A stretch of DNA of 64,000 bases from assembly GCF_004402215.1 (NCBI RefSeq), contig NZ_SOEZ01000023.1:1-64000 (forward strand), written 5' to 3'. The translations under genes were made by a program, and so were the position numbers. The notes beneath the pieces are model-generated. The model was not told the DNA's origin, searched no databases, and saw nothing but the letters and a program-made list of their open reading frames with translations. How positions within the stretch are numbered: position 1 is the first letter of the stretch; the number at the start of each line of letters is the position of its first letter. Shown here piece by piece: positions 17,915 through 25,300 of the stretch. Source of the DNA: Cryobacterium tagatosivorans. GTDB taxonomy: Bacteria; Actinomycetota; Actinomycetes; Actinomycetales; Microbacteriaceae.

Positions 17915-17948
17915 CAGAAGGGCCGCACCGTCAGGTGCGGCCCTTCTG
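17915..17948. terminator. Strong hairpin after kgd
   Basis: A perfect 15-bp stem (17915-17929 with 17934-17948) and a 4-base loop, followed by a short T-containing stretch. It lies 17 bases after the kgd stop, as expected for intrinsic termination. Confidence 0.85.
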
Positions 17949-17973
17949 TTTGTCGTGCGTCTCGTGCCCTGGG

Positions 17974-18078
17974 GCCAGCGGCCGGGCCGGATGTCCGCCC
18001 AGAGTCGCCGTTCCTGCCCAGAATCGCCGGTGCAACGGCGACTCTCGGCAGTTAGGGCGATTGTCGCCGGCCGCTGGC
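17974..18078. repeat. Nested palindrome between kgd and the MMPL gene
   Basis: An outer perfect 12-bp inverted repeat (17974-17985 with 18067-18078) encloses an inner perfect 12-bp repeat (18001-18012 with 18034-18045). Four copies of a motif near GANTCGCCG occur, two in each orientation. No coding potential is evident. Only one such element was seen, in a convergent gap. Confidence 0.7.
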
Positions 18079-18102
18079 AGCGGGCGAGTGTCTGCCGCGG
18101 AG

Positions 18103-20322
18103 CTACGGGCGGCGGGCCAGCTTGCCGGGCCACCAGATCGCCGGCCCGATGTCGTAGGCGAGCGCCGGCACGAGCAGGGAACGCACCAGGAAGGTGTCGA
18201 GCAGCACCCCGAACGCCACGATGAAGGAGATCTGGGCGAGGAAGAGGATCGGCAGCACCCCCAGGGCCGCGAAGGTCGCCGCGAGCACCACCCCGGCCGA
18301 CGTGATCACCCCGCCGGTCACGACCAGTCCGCGCAGGATACCGGGCCGGGTGCCGTGCGAGATCGATTCCTCCCGCACCCGCGTCATCAGGAAGATGTTG
18401 TAGTCGATCCCGAGCGCGACCAGGAAGACGAACCCGTACAACGGCACCGAGGGGTCGGCCCCGGGGAACTGGAACAGTCCGTTGAAGACCCAGGCCGACA
18501 CGCCGAGGGTGGCCGCGAAGGAGAGCACGACGGTGAGCACGAGCAGCACCGGCGCCAGGATGGACCGCAGCAGCAGCATGAGGATGAGCAGGATCACGCC
18601 GAGGATGATCGGGATGATCAGGGTGCGGTCGTGGATCGCCGTGTCGTTGGTGTCGACCGCGATCGCCGTCGTGCCGCCCACCAGAACGCCGGCGTCGACG
18701 TCGGCCAGCCCGGTGCGGAGTTCGCGCACGGTCGCCTCGGCCTCCGGGGAGTCTCCGGCGCCGTCGAGCGTCGCCTGGAGCATCACCCGGCCGTCGACGA
18801 CGGTGGGCTCGCCCACGGAGGTTCCGGGCGGGCCGACCGGCTGCAGCCCCTCCGCGGTGACCGGCAGCGTGCCGCTCACGGAATCCTCGGAAACGACGGC
18901 GACCGAGTCGACGCCGGCCGTGCCGAGGATGACGTCGGCCATGGCCTGCAGCTCGTTCTCCGGCCCGATCACGACGGCCGGTGTGCCGGAGCCGCCGGGG
19001 AAGTGCTCGGCGAGCACGCCCTGCCCGTCGCGGGCCTCCGACGCACCGAGCACGAAGTCGCTCTGCGGCACCCCGTCTGCCTTGAACTGCAGGGCGCCGA
19101 TGGAGGCCACGAGGAGCAGCAGCGTGGAGGCGATCCAGACGAGGCGGGCCCGCCGGCTGACCAGGCGGGCGACCGCCGGCCACAGCCCCCTGGCGTCGGT
19201 CCCGGCGAGGCTCGGGTGGGCGGAGCCGAAGGCCGGCCGGAGAGGCCAGAACGCGGTCCGCCCGGCCCAGAGCAGCAGCGCGGGCAGCAGGGTCAGCGCC
19301 GCGAGCACCGCGAAGGCGATGCCGATCGCGGAGACCGGGCCGAGGGCCTTGTTCGAGTTGAGGTCGCTGAGCAGCAGGCAGAGCAGCCCCGCGATGACGG
19401 TCCCACCGGACGCCAGGATTGGCTCCAGCGACCCGCGCAGCGCCACCCAGGTCGCGTCCCACTTGCGCTCGTGGTCCCGGAGCGCCTCCCGGTACCGGGA
19501 CACGTAGAGCAGGGAGTAGTCGGTTGCGGCGCCGATCACCAGGATGAACAGGATGCCCTGGGTCTGCCCGGTCAGGATCAGCACGTCCGCCCCGGCGAGC
19601 GCCACGACGACGAGGACCGATGCGCAGAGCGCGGCGAGGCTCGTGCCGAGCACGATCAGCGGCAGCAGGGGTGACCGGTAGACGATGACCAGGATCACCA
19701 GCACGGCGGCGAGCGCGGTCAGCAGCAGGATGCCGTCGATCCCGGCGAAAGCGCCGGACAGGTCCGCGATCAGCCCGGCCGGACCGGTGACGTACACGTC
19801 CACCCCGGAGATCGGGTGGGCGGCCAGGTAGTCGCGGATTTCGCCGACGGTGTCGGACGGTTTCACGGCATTGTCCAGGGGCAGGAACGCTTCCGCGGCC
19901 TTCCCGTCGTCGGCGAGGATGGCCGGCGACACGGAATCCGACACCACCCCGTCGATGGCCGCGAGTTCGGCAACCTGGCCGTTGATCTCGGCCTGGTCCG
20001 CCTCGGTGAGCCCGGCGTCCTTCTGGTAGACCAGCACGCCGGGCAGGGTGTCGCTGCCGCGGAACTCCGCCTGCAGTGCCTTGACCTCCGTGGCATCCGC
20101 GCTGGCCGGCAGCTGCTGCGCCTGGTCGTTCGTGGCGACCTGGCTGATTTTGCCGAACGAGGAGCCGCCCGCGCCGAACAGCCCGAACCAGACCAGGATC
20201 AGCACGACCGGGATGAGGACGCGGAGCCAGGTGGGCACCCCGGAGCCGGTCCTCCGGTGCGGCGCCTTCCGGGCCGGTTCGGTGGCGGGCGGAGTCGTCT
20301 GGGCGGCAGCTGGTTTGGTCAC
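18103..20322 (-). CDS. MMPL/RND-family membrane transporter
   Basis: A 739-residue exporter of the MMPL (YdfJ-like) branch of the RND superfamily, with two repeated halves each made of one N-terminal helix, a periplasmic domain and about five further helices. The diagnostic acidic-tyrosine motifs are GAATDYSLLYVSRYRE in half one and LGIDYNIFLMTRVREE in half two, which carry the proton relay. The cytoplasmic N-terminus is basic and the C-terminus ends in a short basic tail (WWPGKLARRP). It probably exports a lipid or hydrophobic compound; the substrate is unknown. It starts with GTG and has a TANNNT box seven bases upstream. No linked TetR regulator is visible. Confidence 0.92.
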   Translation of the reverse strand: MTKPAAAQTTPPATEPARKAPHRRTGSGVPTWLRVLIPVVLILVWFGLFGAGGSSFGKISQVATNDQAQQLPASADATEVKALQAEFRGSDTLPGVLVYQKDAGLTEADQAEINGQVAELAAIDGVVSDSVSPAILADDGKAAEAFLPLDNAVKPSDTVGEIRDYLAAHPISGVDVYVTGPAGLIADLSGAFAGIDGILLLTALAAVLVILVIVYRSPLLPLIVLGTSLAALCASVLVVVALAGADVLILTGQTQGILFILVIGAATDYSLLYVSRYREALRDHERKWDATWVALRGSLEPILASGGTVIAGLLCLLLSDLNSNKALGPVSAIGIAFAVLAALTLLPALLLWAGRTAFWPLRPAFGSAHPSLAGTDARGLWPAVARLVSRRARLVWIASTLLLLVASIGALQFKADGVPQSDFVLGASEARDGQGVLAEHFPGGSGTPAVVIGPENELQAMADVILGTAGVDSVAVVSEDSVSGTLPVTAEGLQPVGPPGTSVGEPTVVDGRVMLQATLDGAGDSPEAEATVRELRTGLADVDAGVLVGGTTAIAVDTNDTAIHDRTLIIPIILGVILLILMLLLRSILAPVLLVLTVVLSFAATLGVSAWVFNGLFQFPGADPSVPLYGFVFLVALGIDYNIFLMTRVREESISHGTRPGILRGLVVTGGVITSAGVVLAATFAALGVLPILFLAQISFIVAFGVLLDTFLVRSLLVPALAYDIGPAIWWPGKLARRP

Positions 20323-20329
20323 GGTACCG

Positions 20330-20335
20330 AGATTA
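20330..20335 (-). promoter_or_regulatory. Predicted -10 box for the MMPL gene (leaderless)
   Basis: TAATCT on the minus strand, seven bases before the GTG at 20322. An overlapping GATAAT at 20332-20337 is an alternative reading. Confidence 0.5.
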
Positions 20336-20379
20336 TCCGGACGGCCCGCGGCTGCGCGTCGTCCGAAAGACTGAAAGTT

Positions 20380-20622
20380 TCAGTGCCCGGACTGGATCGT
20401 GCGCAACCGCAGGAGCACCTGGTCGCGGAGGTCCTCCGGCGCGGTTTCCTTGCACGCGCGCTGCACGGCCTCGGTGAGCGTCTTGCCCACCAGGTGCTCG
20501 TAGCTGCAGTCGGAGCAGGCGGCGAGATGGTCGCGAATGTCGGTCGCGTCCTCCCCGCAGAGTTCGTTGTGCAGGTATTCCTCGAGTTCGGCCTTGGCCT
20601 TCTCGCATCCACAATCGGTCAT
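20380..20622 (-). CDS. rsrA: Mycothiol-system zinc anti-sigma factor RsrA
   Basis: An 80-residue anti-sigma factor of the ZAS family that holds SigR inactive under reducing conditions and releases it when its cysteines form disulfides. The zinc-site signature H-x3-C-x2-C is present as His32, Cys36 and Cys39, with upstream cysteines at 4 and 6 supplying the remaining ligand; Cys22 is extra. Length and composition match RsrA/RshA proteins. Its ATG overlaps the end of sigR by four bases, which couples sigma and anti-sigma synthesis. Confidence 0.93.
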   Translation of the reverse strand: MTDCGCEKAKAELEEYLHNELCGEDATDIRDHLAACSDCSYEHLVGKTLTEAVQRACKETAPEDLRDQVLLRLRTIQSGH

Positions 20623-21359
20623 TTGATGCTCCCGGATTCCTTCCGGCTCTCTGTCATGGTCTGCCGCGCTGCCTGGCCGGCGTCGAGACCCTGCTCGATC
20701 GCATAGCCGGTCAGGAGATCGCGGAGCAGTCGCCTGCCACGGTGCAGGCGGCTCATGACGGTGCCAATCGGTGTTTTCATGATCTCGGCGATCTCCTGAT
20801 AGGAGAACCCCTCGACGTCGGCGAAGTAGACGGCCAGCCGGAAGTCTTCCGGGATGGACTGCAGCGCGTCCTTGACGGCGCTGTCGGGCAGGTGGTCGAT
20901 GGCCTCGGCCTCGGCCGACCTGCTGGACATCGCGGTCGTCGATTCCGCGCCGCCGAGCTGCCAGTCTTCGAGGTCGTCGATGGTTCCCTGGTAGGGCTCG
21001 CGTTGTTTCTTGCGGTAGGTGTTGATGAAGGTGTTGGTCAGGATGCGATACAGCCAGGCCTTGAGGTTGGTGCCCTGCTCGAATTGCTTGAAGGCGGCGA
21101 ACGCCTTGACGAACGTTTCCTGGACCAGGTCCTGGGCGTCCGAGGGGTTGCGGGTCATCCGCATCGCCGCAGCGTAAAGCTGGTCGATGAACGGCAGGGC
21201 CTGCTCTTCGAAGAGGTCCCGCTTTTCGGCCTTGTCCACATCGGGCTGGCCGGCGCCGGGCCTGTCGGCGCCGAGTGTCGCGTCTGAAGTCATTACCGGC
21301 AATCCTAAGCCGTTGGGCTCGGAGATCACCGGTCGGGTCAGAAGCGCTGAGCCTGCCAC
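20619..21359 (-). CDS. sigR: ECF sigma factor SigR (SigH/RpoE group)
   Basis: An ECF sigma factor directing the thiol-oxidation response. Region 2 is seen as [21 protein letters not shown] and [20 protein letters not shown] (each within the SigR/SigH pattern); region 4 as [20 protein letters not shown] and LHRGRRLL. Two starts are possible. GTG at 21359 has GGGAGG five bases upstream and yields 246 residues. ATG at 21293 yields 224 residues, closer to SigH length, but has only a weak AGGA. I chose the GTG on ribosome-site strength. It is autoregulated if the upstream GGAAT-GTT promoter is used, and is followed by rsrA. Confidence 0.9.
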   Translation of the reverse strand: MAGSALLTRPVISEPNGLGLPVMTSDATLGADRPGAGQPDVDKAEKRDLFEEQALPFIDQLYAAAMRMTRNPSDAQDLVQETFVKAFAAFKQFEQGTNLKAWLYRILTNTFINTYRKKQREPYQGTIDDLEDWQLGGAESTTAMSSRSAEAEAIDHLPDSAVKDALQSIPEDFRLAVYFADVEGFSYQEIAEIMKTPIGTVMSRLHRGRRLLRDLLTGYAIEQGLDAGQAARQTMTESRKESGSIK

Positions 21360-21388
21360 CCCGACCTCCCTCTCTCGTACGTACGGAC

Positions 21389-21394
21389 TATTCT
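21389..21394 (+). promoter_or_regulatory. Predicted -10 box for aroA (leaderless)
   Basis: TATTCT on the plus strand, eight bases before the aroA ATG at 21403. It sits where the divergent sigR transcript should begin. Confidence 0.5.
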
Positions 21395-21397
21395 GAT

Positions 21398-21423
21398 AAC
21401 CGATGCTGATCTCGAGATATTCC
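21398..21423 (-). promoter_or_regulatory. SigR-type autoregulatory promoter of sigR
   Basis: On the minus strand GGAAT (21423-21419), an 18-base spacer (21418-21401) and GTT (21400-21398) match the known SigR/SigH promoter consensus GGAAT-N18/19-GTT exactly. The predicted start point near 21390 gives a leader of about 30 bases to the GTG at 21359. The -35 element lies inside the first codons of the divergent aroA gene. Confidence 0.8.
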
Positions 21424-22761
21424 AAGCCGGAGTTCGATCCCTACGGTGACTCCGCTCCTGTCGACGCCGAAGGCGCGTGGCCCGCGCCGACCGCGCCCGG
21501 CCCGCTCGCCGCCACGCTGTCGCTGCCGGGTTCGAAATCGCTGACCAATCGCGAGCTGGTCCTGTCCGCGCTGGCCGATTCTCCCTCCCTCCTGCGGGCT
21601 CCGCTGCACTCCCGCGACAGCGACCTGATGGTCGCCGCGCTCCGCCAACTCGGCACCACGATCGAGGCCGTCGACGGCGCCGGCGACTACGGCACCGACC
21701 TCCGGGTGACCCCGGGCGAGCTGCTCGGCTCGACCACCATCGACTGCGGCCTGGCCGGCACCGTGATGCGCTTCCTCCCGCCGGTCGCCGCCCTCGCGCT
21801 CGGCCCGACGACCTTCGACGGCGACGCCGGCGCCAGGCGCCGTCCGATGGCGACCACGATCACCTCCCTGCGTGCCCTCGGCGCCGACATCAATGACGAC
21901 AGGCGGCTCGCTCTCCCCTTCACCGTGCACGGAACGGGCCGCCTCGCCGGCGGGGAGATCACCATCGACGCGTCCACGTCGAGCCAGTTCGTGTCCGGGC
22001 TGCTCCTGGCCGCGGCCCGCTTCGAGGGGGGGCTGCACCTCCGCCACTCCGGCGAGCGCCTGCCCAGCCTCCCGCACATCGAGATGACCATCGAGACCCT
22101 CGCCGGACGCGGCGTGCGGGTCGAGAGCCCGGGCGTGGGCGAATGGGTCGTCAGCCCCGGGCCGATCGGCGGCGCAGAGGTCGACATCGAACCCGACCTG
22201 TCCAATGCAGCTCCGTTCCTCTGCTCGGCGCTCGTCGCCGGCGGCAGCGTGACCATCACCGGCTGGCCGGCGGAGACCACCCAGGTCGGCGCGCACCTGG
22301 CCGACCTCCTCCCGCTGTTCGGGGCATCTGTCAGCCGCGACGGCGACCGCCTGACCGTCACGGGCGGCGACGCCATCCACGGCGTGGACCTCGACCTCGG
22401 GGCCGCCGGTGAGCTCGTCCCCGCGCTCGTCGCCCTGGCCGCCCTGGCCGATTCACCGAGCACGTTCACCGGGATCGGCCACATCCGCCACCACGAAACG
22501 GACCGCCTTGCGGCCCTGGCCGCCGAGATCAACGGCCTCGGCGGCCAGGTCACCGAGCTCGACGACGGCCTTCGGATCGAACCGCGCCCGCTGCATGGCG
22601 GCCCGTGGCGAAGCTATGAGGACCACCGGATGGCCACGGCCGGTGCGATCATCGGCCTCGCCGTGCCCGGTGTGGAGATCGAGGACATCCAGACGACCGC
22701 GAAGACGCTCCCCCAGTTCCCCGAGCTGTGGCACGGCCTGCTGGCCGGGACAGTGGACTAG
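21403..22761 (+). CDS. aroA: 3-phosphoshikimate 1-carboxyvinyltransferase (EPSP synthase)
   Basis: A 452-residue EPSP synthase that joins PEP to shikimate-3-phosphate in aromatic amino acid synthesis. Two inside-out alpha/beta domains are recognised by [16 protein letters not shown] near 40, [17 protein letters not shown] with an Arg in the PEP region, [16 protein letters not shown], the catalytic Asp region in [14 protein letters not shown], and the late motif [19 protein letters not shown] (in parts). The first ~30 residues form a variable extension (KPEFDPYG). It is divergent from sigR, and the next gene, rsgA, starts directly after its TAG, as in mycobacteria. Confidence 0.96.
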   Translation: MLISRYSKPEFDPYGDSAPVDAEGAWPAPTAPGPLAATLSLPGSKSLTNRELVLSALADSPSLLRAPLHSRDSDLMVAALRQLGTTIEAVDGAGDYGTDLRVTPGELLGSTTIDCGLAGTVMRFLPPVAALALGPTTFDGDAGARRRPMATTITSLRALGADINDDRRLALPFTVHGTGRLAGGEITIDASTSSQFVSGLLLAAARFEGGLHLRHSGERLPSLPHIEMTIETLAGRGVRVESPGVGEWVVSPGPIGGAEVDIEPDLSNAAPFLCSALVAGGSVTITGWPAETTQVGAHLADLLPLFGASVSRDGDRLTVTGGDAIHGVDLDLGAAGELVPALVALAALADSPSTFTGIGHIRHHETDRLAALAAEINGLGGQVTELDDGLRIEPRPLHGGPWRSYEDHRMATAGAIIGLAVPGVEIEDIQTTAKTLPQFPELWHGLLAGTVD

Positions 22762-23811
22762 ATGACCTGGTGGTCGAGCCCGGAGGACGACGAACCGGAG
22801 TTCGACGAATCCAGCGTGCGCGTGCGTCCGAACCGCAAGGGGAACAAACCCCGCACGAAGACGCGGCCGGGCCACGAGGACGCCCTGACCGGGCGGATCC
22901 TCTCGGTTGACCGCGGCCGGTACACGGTCATGCTCGATGAGAACCTGCCCACCGAGCGCCGGGTCACCGCCGCCAGGGCGAGCGAGCTGCGCAAGCACGC
23001 CGTCGTCACCGGGGACCGCGTCGACATCGTCGGCGACACGACCGGCGCCGAGGGCAGCCTGGCCCGGATCGTGCGGATCGTGCCCCGCACCACGCTGCTG
23101 CGCCGCAGCGCCGACGACACGGACGCGGTCGAGCGCGTGATCGTCGCCAACGCCGACCAGATGCTCATCGTCGTGGCCGCCGCCAACCCGGAGCCCCGCA
23201 TCCGCCTGGTCGACCGGTACCTCGTCGCCGCCTACGACGCCGGCGTCTCCCCCATCCTCTGCATCACCAAGACCGACCTCGCCGACCCGGCCGTCTTCCT
23301 CAGCAACTTCGCCGGGCTCGACCTGCCGGTCTTCCAGAGCCGCGACGACGCCATGCCGCTCGAGCAGATCTCCGAGGCCCTGGTCGGGCACGACACGGTC
23401 TTCGTCGGGCACTCCGGCGTCGGCAAGTCCACGCTGGTGAACGCGCTCGTGCCCGCAGCCAAACGCGCCGTCGGCGTCGTCAACCTGGTGACCGGCCGGG
23501 GCCGGCACACCTCCTCATCGACGATCTCGCTGCGGCTCGAGACGGATGCCGGTCGCGGCTGGGTCATCGACACGCCCGGTGTGCGCTCCTTCGGGCTCGG
23601 GCACATCAACACCGACAACATCCTCAAGGCCTTCACCGACCTCAACACGGTGGCCGAGAAGTGCCCGCGGGGCTGCACGCACCTGCCGGATTCCCCGGAC
23701 TGCGCGATCATCGAGGCCGTCGAGGCCGGCGAGCTCGGCGACACGGGCAAGGCCCGCCTGGACTCCCTGCAGCGCCTGCTCGCCACCTTCGCGGCCGCCC
23801 CCTCGCACTGA
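22762..23811 (+). CDS. rsgA: Ribosome small-subunit-dependent GTPase A
   Basis: A 349-residue circularly permuted GTPase that assists late 30S subunit maturation. An N-terminal OB-like domain (about 40-110) precedes the GTPase motifs in permuted order: CITKTDLADP (G4), then the P-loop GHSGVGKSTLVNAL (G1), the T-containing switch region GRGRHTSSST, and DTPGVRSFG (G3). The C-terminal zinc domain has CPRGCTHLPDSPDC. An unusual basic N-terminus (RPNRKGNKPRTKTRPGHED) may contact rRNA. ATG immediately follows the aroA stop, so the pair is likely one transcript. Confidence 0.95.
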   Translation: MTWWSSPEDDEPEFDESSVRVRPNRKGNKPRTKTRPGHEDALTGRILSVDRGRYTVMLDENLPTERRVTAARASELRKHAVVTGDRVDIVGDTTGAEGSLARIVRIVPRTTLLRRSADDTDAVERVIVANADQMLIVVAAANPEPRIRLVDRYLVAAYDAGVSPILCITKTDLADPAVFLSNFAGLDLPVFQSRDDAMPLEQISEALVGHDTVFVGHSGVGKSTLVNALVPAAKRAVGVVNLVTGRGRHTSSSTISLRLETDAGRGWVIDTPGVRSFGLGHINTDNILKAFTDLNTVAEKCPRGCTHLPDSPDCAIIEAVEAGELGDTGKARLDSLQRLLATFAAAPSH

Positions 23812-23823
23812 CGCGTCCCTCGT

Positions 23824-23839
23824 CCATCGAATTCGATGG
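23824..23839. promoter_or_regulatory. 16-bp perfect palindrome upstream of bcp
   Basis: CCATCGAATTCGATGG is a perfect palindrome, 13 bases after the rsgA stop and 12 bases before the bcp -10 box, so it occupies the -35/spacer region of bcp. It could be an operator. No regulator is assigned. Confidence 0.55.
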
Positions 23840-23851
23840 GCCGAACGCCGC

Positions 23852-23857
23852 TAGCGT
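23852..23857 (+). promoter_or_regulatory. Predicted -10 box for bcp (leaderless)
   Basis: TAGCGT followed by six G bases and the ATG at 23864. The G-run could also be read as a poor ribosome site, but it directly abuts the start codon. Confidence 0.45.
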
Positions 23858-23863
23858 GGGGGG

Positions 23864-24343
23864 ATGACTGATTCCAAGCGCCTCGCAGCGGGCGACACGG
23901 CCCCCGGCTTCACCCTGACCGACCAGGACGGCGCGCCCGTCTCGCTCGCCGACTACGCCGGGCGCAAGGTCGTCGTCTACTTCTACCCGGCCGCGATGAC
24001 CCCGGGCTGCACGACCCAGGCCTGCGACTTCCGCGACAGCCTCGGCTCGCTCTCGGCGGCCGGCTACCAGGTGCTGGGTGTGTCGAAGGATGCCCCGGCC
24101 CGGCTGAAGAAGTTCCAGGAGCACGACGCCGTGAACTTCCCGCTGCTGAGCGATGAGAGCCTCGACGTGCACAAGGCCTGGGGCGCCTGGGGCGAGAAGA
24201 ACCTCTACGGCAAGACCGTCACCGGCGTCCTCCGCTCGACCTTCGTGATCGATGAGGCCGGCGTCATCCAGCTGGCCCTCTACAACGTCAAGGCGACCGG
24301 CCACGTCGCGAGCCTGCGCAAAAAGCTCGGCCTCGCCGCTTAG
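23864..24343 (+). CDS. bcp: Thioredoxin-dependent peroxiredoxin (BCP/PrxQ)
   Basis: A 159-residue peroxiredoxin that reduces hydroperoxides with thiol partners. The active site AAMTPGCTTQACDFRD has peroxidatic Cys49 and a resolving cysteine five residues on (Cys54), as in the alpha-2 BCP type. FYPAAM replaces the commoner FYPKAM. The later NFPLLSDESLDVHKAWGAWGEK region is family-typical. It lies downstream of rsgA with its own probable promoter and a 16-bp palindrome. Its position near SigR fits a thiol-redox neighbourhood, but I see no GGAAT-GTT promoter for it. Confidence 0.94.
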   Translation: MTDSKRLAAGDTAPGFTLTDQDGAPVSLADYAGRKVVVYFYPAAMTPGCTTQACDFRDSLGSLSAAGYQVLGVSKDAPARLKKFQEHDAVNFPLLSDESLDVHKAWGAWGEKNLYGKTVTGVLRSTFVIDEAGVIQLALYNVKATGHVASLRKKLGLAA

Positions 24344-24357
24344 GCGTTGGCAGGCAG

Positions 24358-24789
24358 CTAGACCGGCCTGGTCGCCTTCAGCACGCGCGGGGTGAAGAGC
24401 AGCACGATCACGGCGATCGAGGGCAGGAGCAACGCCCAGCCGAGGTCGGGGCGGGCGTAGAGGCCCTGGAAGCAGCCGAACGCCACGAAGACCTGCAGCA
24501 GCTGCCAGGTGAGTGCCGCCCCACGGATCCACGGCCGCCCCCTCAGCGCGCCCCGGGCGATCGCGCTCACCCAGAGCGCCGCGACCAGGACGAGAACGAG
24601 GATGGCCACGGCACTTGATACCGAGGCCGGCGTCTCCGTGAGCAGCTCGAAGACGAGCCATCCGGCCGCCACCCAGAGGAGCAGGGCCTCGGCCGCCAGG
24701 AGGGCCGCGAGGGCCGTCAGGGAGGGTGGCCGCCGGGTGCGCGCGGGCTCGCTGGCGCGATCCCGCCCCTGATCTGCCTGTTCGTTCAC
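24358..24789 (-). CDS. Small four-helix membrane protein, function unknown
   Basis: A 143-residue protein with a charged, Arg-rich N-terminus (about 20 residues) and four hydrophobic segments at about 24-50, 58-80, 93-110 and 117-135. Between helices lie [13 protein letters not shown] and [13 protein letters not shown]. No catalytic motif is seen. I do not recognise a characterised family, though similar short proteins are common in Microbacteriaceae. It converges on bcp with a 14-base gap and diverges from whiB1, sharing an AT-rich intergenic region. Confidence 0.78.
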   Translation of the reverse strand: MNEQADQGRDRASEPARTRRPPSLTALAALLAAEALLLWVAAGWLVFELLTETPASVSSAVAILVLVLVAALWVSAIARGALRGRPWIRGAALTWQLLQVFVAFGCFQGLYARPDLGWALLLPSIAVIVLLFTPRVLKATRPV

Positions 24790-24975
24790 AGCACTATCCC
24801 ATACAAAACTATTGATTTGACTCCACCATTATGCGACCATAATTGAGGCCCGGTTGACGCTCACAGGGACGTGAGCCGATCTCCCGCGTAGATCCGTACT
24901 TTTCCTGCGATCGGGCCCCTGCATCTTCGGCCGATCTGGCCAGGCATCCACACCTGCAATAAAAGGAGCACCCCT
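24790..24975 (+). promoter_or_regulatory. AT-rich whiB1 upstream region
   Basis: The gap of 186 bases is locally AT-rich at 24800-24845. It contains TTGACT (24817-24822) and CATAAT (24838-24843) with a short 15-base spacer, and a small gctcac/gtgagc inverted repeat at about 24857-24874. AAGGAG lies seven bases before the whiB1 ATG. A leader of roughly 100-130 bases is likely. Confidence 0.4.
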
Positions 24976-25224
24976 ATGGACTGGCGCGACAAAGCTGCCT
25001 GCCTCACAGCCGACCCGGAACTCTTCTTCCCGGTGGGTAACACTGGTCCCGCCGTGGACCAGATCGAGAAGGCGAAGGCCGTTTGCGGCCGTTGCACCGT
25101 CACCGAGGTGTGCCTCCAGTACGCACTGGAGACCGGACAGGACTCCGGAGTCTGGGGTGGCCTCAGCGAAGACGAGCGCCGCGCCCTCAAGCGCCGCGCC
25201 GCCCGCGCCCGCCGCGCTTCCTAA
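24976..25224 (+). CDS. whiB1: WhiB1-type iron-sulfur transcription factor
   Basis: An 82-residue Wbl protein. Four cysteines (9, 37, 40, 46) in the C-x(n)-C-x2-C-x5-C pattern bind a 4Fe-4S cluster, which in mycobacterial WhiB1 reacts with nitric oxide and interacts with the primary sigma factor. The GVWGG turn (58-62) and the basic tail KRRAARARR are typical. Assignment to WhiB1 rests on length, the DWRDKAACL opening and the gene order: it is divergent from or adjacent to pdtaS, as Rv3219 is to Rv3220c. A clear AAGGAG precedes the ATG. Confidence 0.93.
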   Translation: MDWRDKAACLTADPELFFPVGNTGPAVDQIEKAKAVCGRCTVTEVCLQYALETGQDSGVWGGLSEDERRALKRRAARARRAS

Positions 25225-25263
25225 GCACCGCTGAATACGGCGCCACTCACTACAGCGCCACCG

Positions 25264-25300
25264 AAAGCCGGGATCGCTCCTTAGGAGCGCTCCTGGCTTT
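25264..25300. terminator. Imperfect hairpin between whiB1 and pdtaS
   Basis: Arms of about 17 bases (25264-25280 with 25284-25300) pair with a few mismatches around TTA, which is the pdtaS stop codon read on the minus strand. A T-rich run follows on the plus strand (tttcttt), consistent with a terminator for whiB1. Confidence 0.65.

Noticed and set aside
21360..21425. Extended sigR start at 21425
   Set aside because: It would begin upstream of the predicted SigR-type promoter's start point and would overlap the aroA start; no ribosome site fits.
23864..24343. SigR control of bcp
   Set aside because: bcp is near sigR and is redox-related, but no GGAAT-N18/19-GTT is found in its upstream gap.
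24838..24843. Firm whiB1 promoter call from TTGACT and CATAAT
   Set aside because: The spacer is only 15 bases, so the pair is reported only as a weak candidate within the upstream region.
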